Assembly: GCA_003135255.1 (NCBI GenBank)
Contig: PLAX01000171.1
Location: forward strand, 5,825-10,968
Origin: Candidatus Dormiibacterota bacterium
GTDB taxonomy: Bacteria > Chloroflexota > Dormibacteria > Aeolococcales > Aeolococcaceae
Direction: 5' to 3'
Length of the DNA stretch: 5,144 bases
The notes under the pieces were generated by a model, which did not search any database, was not told the origin of the DNA, and worked only from the letters and a program-made list of their open reading frames with translations. Positions 1-5,144 of the stretch are shown here, one piece after another; position 1 is the stretch's first letter; each line of letters starts with the position of its first letter. Both the position numbers and the translations under genes were made by a program.

Positions 1-3000
1 GGCCGGGCGCTCTCGCCGGAACGGCCGTTCATCCGCGGCACGGCACAGAACCCGGACGTCTACTTCCAGGCGCGCGAGACGGTCAACCCGTTCTACGCGC
101 GGGTCCCCTCCGCGGTCCAGGAGGCGATGGATGCGCTGGCCGAGCGGACCGGGCGCCATTACAGCCTCGCCGAGTACCACGGGGCCCCCGACGCCGAGCG
201 CGTCATCGTCGCGATGGGATCGGGCGCGCAGACCGCCGCGGAGACCGCGGCCCACCTCGTGGCGCAGGGGGAGAAGGTCGGCGTGGTGCAGCTCCGCCTC
301 TATCGCCCGTTCCCGACCGCCGAGCTGCTCGCGGTCATCCCGGCGAGCGCCCGCCGCGTCGCCGTGCTGGACCGCACCAAGGAACCGGGCGCGCTCGGTG
401 AACCGCTCTTCCTCGACGTGCTGGGCGGGCTCGCGGAGGCGCACTCCGCCGGCACCCGCGAGACCATGCCGATCGTCATCGGCGGCCGCTACGGGCTCTC
501 CTCCAAGGAGCTGACCCCGGCGATGGTCGCCGGCATCTTCTCCGAGCTGAGCGCGGAGCGGCCGCGCTCCCGCTTCACGATCGGCATCAACGATGACGTG
601 AGCGGCACCAGCCTCCCCTACGACCGCACCCTCGACATCGAGTCGCCGCGGACGCTCCGCGCCGTCTTCTTCGGGATGGGCTCGGACGGGACCGTCGGAG
701 CAAACAAGAACACCATCAAGATCCTCGGCGAGGACCCGGGGCGTCACGCCCAGGGGTACTTCGTCTACGACTCCAAGAAGTCCGGCTCGGAGACGGTCTC
801 GCACCTCCGCTTCGGCCCGGATCCGATCCGGGCGCCGTACCTCATCGACCAGGCCGGCTTCGTCGGCTGCCATCACCCCCGGCTGATCGAGCGTCCCGAG
901 GTGCTGCAGCGGGCGGCCCCGGGGGCGACCTTCCTGCTCAACACCTCGGTCCCGCCGGCGGAGGTATGGGACTCGCTGCCCCGCGAGGCGCAGGAGCAGC
1001 TCCTCGCCAAGCGGATCACCCTCTACATCATCGATGCCGGGCGGGTGGCCCGCGAGGCCGGGCTCGCCGGACGGGTCAACACGGTGCTCCAGACCTGCTT
1101 CTTCGCCATCTCCGGCGTGCTCCCTCAGGAGGAGGCGATCGCGGAGATCAAGCACGCCATCTCCAAGAGCTACGCGCGCCGCGGCCCCAAGGTCATCGCC
1201 CAGAACGAGGCCGCGGTGGACGCCGCCGTGGCCTCGCTGCACTGTGTCGAGCTCCCGGCGCGGGTGACCGCCGCCCGCGGCGTGCGTCCCCTCGTCCCTG
1301 AGGATGCCCCGGAGTTCGTCCGCAATGTGATCGGCGCGATGATGGCCGGCCACGGAGAGGACCTCCCGGTGAGCGCCCTCCCGGTTGACGGCACCTACCC
1401 CAGCGGCACCGCGGCCTACGAGAAACGCAACATCTCCGACGAGGTGGCGGTCTGGGACCCGAACCTCTGCATCCAGTGTGGCAACTGCAGCTTCGTCTGC
1501 CCGCACAGCGTCATCCGTTCCAAGCTCTATGACTCCGCGCAGCTGGCCGGGGCACCGGACGAGTACATGTCGATGCCGCTCAACTCGCGCGGCCTGCCCG
1601 ATAGCCGCTTCACCCTGATGGTCTACCTGGAGGACTGCACCGGCTGCGGGCTCTGCGTCGAGGCCTGCCCGGTCTCCGCCCCGGCGGACCCAAAGCACAA
1701 GGCGATCAACCTCGCGGGGCGCGAGCCACGGGTGGCCGCCGAGCGGCGCAACATCGCGTTCTTCGAGAGCCTCCCCACCGCCGACCGGTCGCGCGTGGAC
1801 TTCAGCACGGTGCGGGGCACCCAGTATCTGCAGCCGCTCTTCGAGTTCTCCGGGGCCTGCGCCGGCTGCGGCGAGACCCCCTACCTGAAGCTCCTCTCGC
1901 AGCTCTTCGGCGACCGCCTGATGGTCGCCAACGCCACCGGTTGCTCCTCGATCTACGGTGGCAACCTGCCGACCACGCCGTGGACGCGGGATGCCGTTGG
2001 GCGCGGGCCCGCCTGGTCCAACTCGCTGTTCGAGGACAACGCCGAATTCGGCCTCGGATTCCGGCTCGCCGCCGACCAGCAGCTCCAGGTGGCTCGCGAG
2101 CGGCTCGGCGAGCTGCGCGACACGGTGGGCGCGGAGCTCGTCGACGCCATCCTCAACGCGCCGCAGCGGCGGGAGTCCGAGTACTCGGACCAGCGCGAGC
2201 GGGTCGACGAGCTGCACCGGCGCCTGGACGCGCTGGGGGATGCGGCCGGGCCCGCGGTCACCGACCTGCGCAGCGTCATGGACCAGCTGGTGCGCCGCAG
2301 CGTGTGGATCGTTGGCGGCGACGGCTGGGCCTACGACATCGGTTCCGGCGGTCTGGACCACGTGCTGGCCAACGGTCGCGACGTCAACGTGCTGGTGCTC
2401 GACACCGAGGTCTACTCCAACACCGGCGGCCAGGCGTCCAAGTCGACACCGCTCGGCGCCGTGGCCAAGTTCGCGTCCGCGGGCAAGCGGGTGGGCAAGA
2501 AGGACCTCGCCCTCCAGGCGATCGCCTACGGCAACGTCTACGTCGCCCGGGTGGCGATGGGCGCCGACCCCGAGCAGACGCTCCGGGCGCTGCGCGAGGC
2601 GGAGGCCTACGAGGGCCCCTCACTGGTCATCGCCTACAGCCATTGCATCGCCCACGGGATCGAGAAGGACGGGATGCTCCTCCGCAACGGCATGGACCAG
2701 CAGTACCGGGCCGTCGCCAGTGGGGCCTGGCCGCTCGTCCGCTACGACCCGCTGGTGCGCGGCGGGGGCGGCAACCCCTTCCTCCTCGACTCGCCCCGGC
2801 CCCGCATGGCGCTGACCGAGTACACCGGGCGGGAGCTCCGCTACCGAAGCCTCGCCCGCACCCACCCGGCGGAGGCGGAGAAGCTGGTCCAGCTCGCCCA
2901 GGAGGAGGTAGACCGGCGCTGGGCGACCTACGAGGAGATGGCCTCCCACGGCGCCGACCGGTTCCCGAGCGCCGGCACCGGTGACCTCGCACCTGCGGGT

Positions 3001-3021
3001 GCCGAGGAGCGGAAGAATTGA
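1..3021 (+). CDS. nifJ: Pyruvate:ferredoxin (flavodoxin) oxidoreductase, 5'-truncated by window edge
   Basis: Cytoplasmic enzyme that oxidatively decarboxylates pyruvate with CoA to acetyl-CoA and CO2, passing electrons to ferredoxin or flavodoxin; in some organisms it runs in reverse. The frame is open from base 1 and gives 1006 residues here against about 1170-1200 for the family, so about 180-190 N-terminal residues, including the catalytic Glu region of domain I, lie outside. Visible order: end of the pyrimidine-TPP domain (RGTAQNPDVYFQ, residues 17-28); transketolase-C-like domain II (about 60-180); gamma/CoA domain (about 195-420, with GMGSDGTVGANKN at 225 and YFVYDSKKSG at 253); ferredoxin domain with C490/C493/C496/C500 and C546/C549/C552/C556; TPP domain VI with proximal-cluster cysteines C620, C623, C648 and C882, and GDG at 773-775 plus NTGG at 807. 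All 12 cluster cysteines are intact. The C-terminus stops soon after the conserved RWATYEEMA, so there is no long domain VII like that of Desulfovibrio africanus. ATG 127 is not the start, because conserved family sequence continues upstream of it. The stop overlaps the next gene. Confidence 0.97.
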   Translation, partial: GRALSPERPFIRGTAQNPDVYFQARETVNPFYARVPSAVQEAMDALAERTGRHYSLAEYHGAPDAERVIVAMGSGAQTAAETAAHLVAQGEKVGVVQLRLYRPFPTAELLAVIPASARRVAVLDRTKEPGALGEPLFLDVLGGLAEAHSAGTRETMPIVIGGRYGLSSKELTPAMVAGIFSELSAERPRSRFTIGINDDVSGTSLPYDRTLDIESPRTLRAVFFGMGSDGTVGANKNTIKILGEDPGRHAQGYFVYDSKKSGSETVSHLRFGPDPIRAPYLIDQAGFVGCHHPRLIERPEVLQRAAPGATFLLNTSVPPAEVWDSLPREAQEQLLAKRITLYIIDAGRVAREAGLAGRVNTVLQTCFFAISGVLPQEEAIAEIKHAISKSYARRGPKVIAQNEAAVDAAVASLHCVELPARVTAARGVRPLVPEDAPEFVRNVIGAMMAGHGEDLPVSALPVDGTYPSGTAAYEKRNISDEVAVWDPNLCIQCGNCSFVCPHSVIRSKLYDSAQLAGAPDEYMSMPLNSRGLPDSRFTLMVYLEDCTGCGLCVEACPVSAPADPKHKAINLAGREPRVAAERRNIAFFESLPTADRSRVDFSTVRGTQYLQPLFEFSGACAGCGETPYLKLLSQLFGDRLMVANATGCSSIYGGNLPTTPWTRDAVGRGPAWSNSLFEDNAEFGLGFRLAADQQLQVARERLGELRDTVGAELVDAILNAPQRRESEYSDQRERVDELHRRLDALGDAAGPAVTDLRSVMDQLVRRSVWIVGGDGWAYDIGSGGLDHVLANGRDVNVLVLDTEVYSNTGGQASKSTPLGAVAKFASAGKRVGKKDLALQAIAYGNVYVARVAMGADPEQTLRALREAEAYEGPSLVIAYSHCIAHGIEKDGMLLRNGMDQQYRAVASGAWPLVRYDPLVRGGGGNPFLLDSPRPRMALTEYTGRELRYRSLARTHPAEAEKLVQLAQEEVDRRWATYEEMASHGADRFPSAGTGDLAPAGAEERKN
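3004..3009 (+). promoter_or_regulatory. Ribosome-binding site GAGGAG for the DHOD-like gene
   Basis: GAGGAG sits within the last codons of nifJ, eight bases before the TTG at 3018. The good match and spacing decide the start of the downstream gene and support TTG, because there is no nearby ATG or GTG that would keep the conserved N-terminus (NLETTYLGL). Its location inside nifJ suggests translational coupling. This is seen directly in the sequence; its function is inferred. Confidence 0.7.
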
Positions 3022-4022
3022 ACCTGGAGACCACCTACCTGGGTCTGGTCCTGCCGAGCCCGCTGGTGGCGTCGGCCGGTCCGCTCACGCGCTCGGTGCC
3101 CGGGATCCGCCGTCTCGCCGCCGCCGGGGTCGGAGCGGTCGTGCTGCCGTCCCTCTTCGAGGAGCAGATCCGGCGCGAGGCGGAGCGGGACGCCGCACTG
3201 GCCGAGGCCGGGTCCGAGAGCTTCGGCGAGGCCCTCTCCTACCTCCCGGCGCCGTCCGGTGACGGGGAGCCACTCCAGTACCTGAGCCTGATCGAGCGGG
3301 CGAGCGCGGCCGTGAAGATCCCGGTGATCGCGAGCCTGAACGGCGCCACCGCCGGGGGCTGGACCGCCTACGCCTCGTCGATGCAGAGCGCGGGCGCCGC
3401 CGCCCTCGAGCTCAACATCTATTACCTGCACGGGGATCCGCTGACGCCCGCGCGCGACGTCGAGGAGCGCTACATCGAGATCCTCTCCGCCGTGAGGGCT
3501 GCGGTCACCATCCCGATCGCGGTCAAGCTGGCCCCCTATCTCAGCTCGATGGGGGAGATGGCGATCCGCCTCCAGCGGGCGGGCGCGAACGGCCTGGTCC
3601 TCTTCAACCGCTTCATGCAATCCGACATCGACCCCGACACCCTCACCGTCACGTCCGGGCTCACCCTCTCCAACCCCGCCGAGGGGGTGCTGCCGCGCTC
3701 CTGGATCGCCCGGCTGGGCGGGACCGTCGCGCTGTCCCTCGCGGCCAGCACGGGTGTGGAGAGCGCCCACGACGTGGCCGCCTACCTGCTGGCCGGCGCC
3801 GACGTGGTGATGAGCACCTCCTCGCTGCTCCGCCACGGGCCCGAGCACGCGGTGGCGCTGCTCGACGGGCTCCAGGCGTGGATGGCCCGCAAGGGCTTCG
3901 TGAGCCTCGACCAGGTGCGGGGACGGCTGTCCCCGGGGAGCGGCGCCGACGCCGCCGCCTACGGGCGATCCAGCTACCTCACGACCATCGACGAGGCGAC
4001 GCAGACCTACGCTCCCGGCTGA
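3018..4022 (+). CDS. Dihydroorotate dehydrogenase-like FMN-barrel protein, nifJ-linked
   Basis: A 334-residue protein, close to the usual length of soluble class 1 DHOD-type proteins, predicted to be a cytoplasmic TIM-barrel flavoprotein. FMN-site segments in order: PSPLVASAGPLTR (14-25), the SLFEEQ loop (45-50), PVIASLNG with N108, LELNIYY with N133, PIAVKLAPY with K170, GLVLFNRF with N197, and the phosphate-loop-like segments SLAASTGVES (240-249) and GADVVMSTSSLL (260-271). The loop that in true PyrD reads NxSCPN and carries the catalytic Cys (Ser in class 2) is here NIYYLHGDP, with no Cys or Ser. Dihydroorotate oxidation is therefore doubtful, and I withhold the symbol pyrD. I recall similar DHOD-like proteins being encoded beside nifJ in other bacteria, often annotated as dihydroorotate dehydrogenase without proof. 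The TTG start overlaps the nifJ stop as TTGA and is preceded by a good GAGGAG, so the pair is probably translationally coupled. Substrate unknown; a role as an accessory or redox partner of PFOR is inference. No signal peptide or membrane segment is seen. Confidence 0.9.
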   Translation: MNLETTYLGLVLPSPLVASAGPLTRSVPGIRRLAAAGVGAVVLPSLFEEQIRREAERDAALAEAGSESFGEALSYLPAPSGDGEPLQYLSLIERASAAVKIPVIASLNGATAGGWTAYASSMQSAGAAALELNIYYLHGDPLTPARDVEERYIEILSAVRAAVTIPIAVKLAPYLSSMGEMAIRLQRAGANGLVLFNRFMQSDIDPDTLTVTSGLTLSNPAEGVLPRSWIARLGGTVALSLAASTGVESAHDVAAYLLAGADVVMSTSSLLRHGPEHAVALLDGLQAWMARKGFVSLDQVRGRLSPGSGADAAAYGRSSYLTTIDEATQTYAPG

Positions 4023-5144
4023 GGACGACACGCTCGCTTCCCGGCACCCGGCCGCCGGCCTGGCCGCGCTTGCGGCTCTGGGCGGTGCCGCCTTCTGCTT
4101 CGTAACCGGCGAGAACCTTCCCGTGGGGTTGCTGCCCCAGCTCTCCGCGGGGCTGCGCGTCTCGCTCTCCGCCGTCGGATTGCTGGTGACCATCTACGCG
4201 CTGGTGGTCGTCGCCGTGTCGGCGCCGCTCACCCACCTGACCCGCGGCATCCCCCGCCGCCCGCTCCTCGCCGGCCTGCTGGGCACCTTCGTGCTCGCGA
4301 CCCTGGCGGCATCCGCAGCTCCGAGCTACGGCTGGCTGATCGCCGCGCGGGTGGTGATCGCCCTCGCCCAGGCTCTCTTCTGGTCCATCGTCGCGGTGGT
4401 CGCGGTCGACCTCTTCCCGTCGCGGGCACGGGGACGGGCGGTCGCGGGGGTGTTCGCCGGCAGCTCGATCGGACTGATCCTGGGGGTTCCCGCCGGAACC
4501 TGGATCGGTCAGCTGGCGGGGTGGCGGCTCGCCTTCGTGGGCCTGAGCGGCCTCGGCCTCCTCGACCTCGCCGCCCTGGCCGCGCTCCTGCCGCCGATGC
4601 GATCGGGTGAGGGGCATGCCGCCACCGGCACCCACCCGGACAGACGCCGCTACCTGCTGACGGTGCTCACCACCATCCTCTGCGTGAGCGGTTCCTTCAC
4701 CGCCTACACGTACGTCACCGCCTTCGTGACCCGGGTCAGCGGCCTGCCGCTCCGGGCCGTCGCGCCGATCCTGCTGCTCGTCGGGGTTGCCGACGCGGTG
4801 GGGACCGTGGGCATCGGGTTTCTGCTCGACCGGCGGCCGACGCTGGCCCGGGTCGGCCCGGTGGTCGTGCTCGCCGCCGCACTCTTCGCGCTCTTCGCCT
4901 TCGGCTCCTCGGGCACCGCGACCATCGTCCTCGAGGCCTGCGCCGGCATCGGTCTCTCCGGCGTGGCCATCGCCCTCCAGAGCCACGTCCTGGTGGTGGC
5001 ACCGCGGCGCACCGACATCGCCTCGGCCTGGTACTCGGCCTCCTTCAACGTCGGCATCGCCGGGGGCCCGCTGGTGGGGGCGCTGGTCCTCTCCACCCTC
5101 GGGCTGCGCTTCACGCCGCTGGTCGGAGGCGCGCTGGCGCTGCT
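4021..5144 (+). CDS. MFS transporter (DHA1/AraJ-YdhP-like), start unresolved and 3' end outside window
   Basis: Inner-membrane major facilitator, probably a proton-driven exporter of small molecules; the substrate cannot be told. The frame gives 374 full codons up to the window edge, so some tens of residues are missing against a usual 390-410. Hydrophobic segments at about 4051-4107, 4168-4230, 4261-4320, 4327-4410, 4441-4500, 4525-4590, 4651-4720, 4753-4830, 4855-4905, 4915-4995, 5026-5100 and 5101 onward fit twelve helices with a central polar loop (4591-4650). Family marks: ENLPVGLLPQLSAGL after helix 1, a motif-A-like basic loop THLTRGIPRRPLL (4231-4269), AAR in helix 4, and a motif-C-like GVPAGTWIGQLAGWRLAF (4483-4536). 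Oddity: codons from 4021 read EDDTLASRHPAAG, a plausible N-terminus, but no ATG, GTG or TTG is in frame from the stop at 3901 until GTG 4123 and TTG 4129. Both of those would remove helix 1. GTG 4123 has a weak GGCGAG upstream (4108-4113). The given left coordinate is the first codon after the DHOD-like stop, not a start codon. Confidence 0.85.

Noticed and set aside
127..129. ATG 127 as the start of nifJ
   Set aside because: The frame is open back to base 1 and the 42 upstream codons encode conserved PFOR sequence (RGTAQNPDVYFQ...NPFY), so the gene begins outside the window.
1941..2984. Plus-strand 347-codon alternative frame inside nifJ
   Set aside because: An Arg/Ala/Gly-rich shadow frame within the strongly conserved PFOR domain VI.
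3929..3938. TCCCCGGGGA palindrome as an operator
   Set aside because: It is inside the DHOD-like coding region, single-copy and explained by GC-rich codons; nothing ties it to a regulator.
4041..4058. CCGGC/GCCGG inverted repeat as a terminator after the DHOD-like gene
   Set aside because: The stem is only five pairs with an eight-base loop and no T-run follows; it lies within the apparent transporter coding frame. Such repeats are common in GC-rich DNA.
3878..4105. Short plus-strand frame spanning the DHOD-like/transporter junction
   Set aside because: An Arg/Pro-rich shadow of the two neighbouring genes. It matters only as the frame that would contain a CTG 4019 start if there were an indel, as noted in the findings.
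2928..4193. Long open frame on the minus strand opposite the DHOD-like gene (421 codons)
   Set aside because: Its translation is a low-complexity mix of G, R, H, E and A with no recognisable domain. It lies opposite a well-supported gene in GC-rich DNA, where antisense frames stay open by chance.
3979..4986. Minus-strand open frame of 335 codons opposite the transporter
   Set aside because: The translation is rich in Gly, Glu, Arg, His and Gln without structure or motif, whereas the plus strand gives a clear twelve-helix MFS protein.

Overview
The window is a compact, high-GC stretch (roughly 70% G+C by eye) with three genes in a row on the + strand and essentially no intergenic DNA. Strong G/C preference at third codon positions and the use of a TTG start fit a high-GC bacterium such as an actinobacterium or a high-GC Chloroflexota/Dormibacterota-type lineage. 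This placement is an impression from composition only.

Region 1 (1-3021) is the 3' ~85% of a single-chain pyruvate:ferredoxin/flavodoxin oxidoreductase (NifJ/PFOR). The reading frame is open from base 1, so the window cuts off about 180-190 N-terminal residues, most of the pyrimidine-binding TPP domain. All the redox machinery that should lie in the remaining part is present: two ferredoxin-type 4Fe-4S motifs, four cysteines for the proximal cluster, and the GDG...N TPP/Mg2+ motif.

Region 2 (3018-4022) is a dihydroorotate dehydrogenase-like flavoprotein. Its TTG start overlaps the nifJ stop by four bases (TTGA), and a GAGGAG ribosome-binding site lies inside the end of nifJ. It keeps the FMN-barrel signature segments but lacks the catalytic Cys/Ser loop of true PyrD, so it is probably not a pyrimidine-biosynthesis enzyme. 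It looks like the DHOD-like protein often found next to nifJ.

Region 3 (about 4021-5144, running off the end) encodes a 12-helix major facilitator superfamily transporter of the DHA1/AraJ-YdhP kind. It follows the DHOD-like stop with no gap, but no ATG, GTG or TTG lies in its frame between the preceding in-frame stop (3901-3903) and the end of the first membrane helix. Its start is therefore unresolved.

The layout suggests one transcript, with translational coupling at least at the nifJ/DHOD-like junction. PFOR would carry out CoA-dependent oxidative decarboxylation of pyruvate (or the reverse, with reduced ferredoxin). The DHOD-like flavoprotein may be an accessory or redox partner of unknown substrate, and the transporter may be an unrelated passenger. 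I saw no mobile element, RNA gene, CRISPR array or clear promoter or terminator. The window looks mostly like ordinary metabolism; the less ordinary points are the DHOD-like partner and the missing start codon of the transporter.
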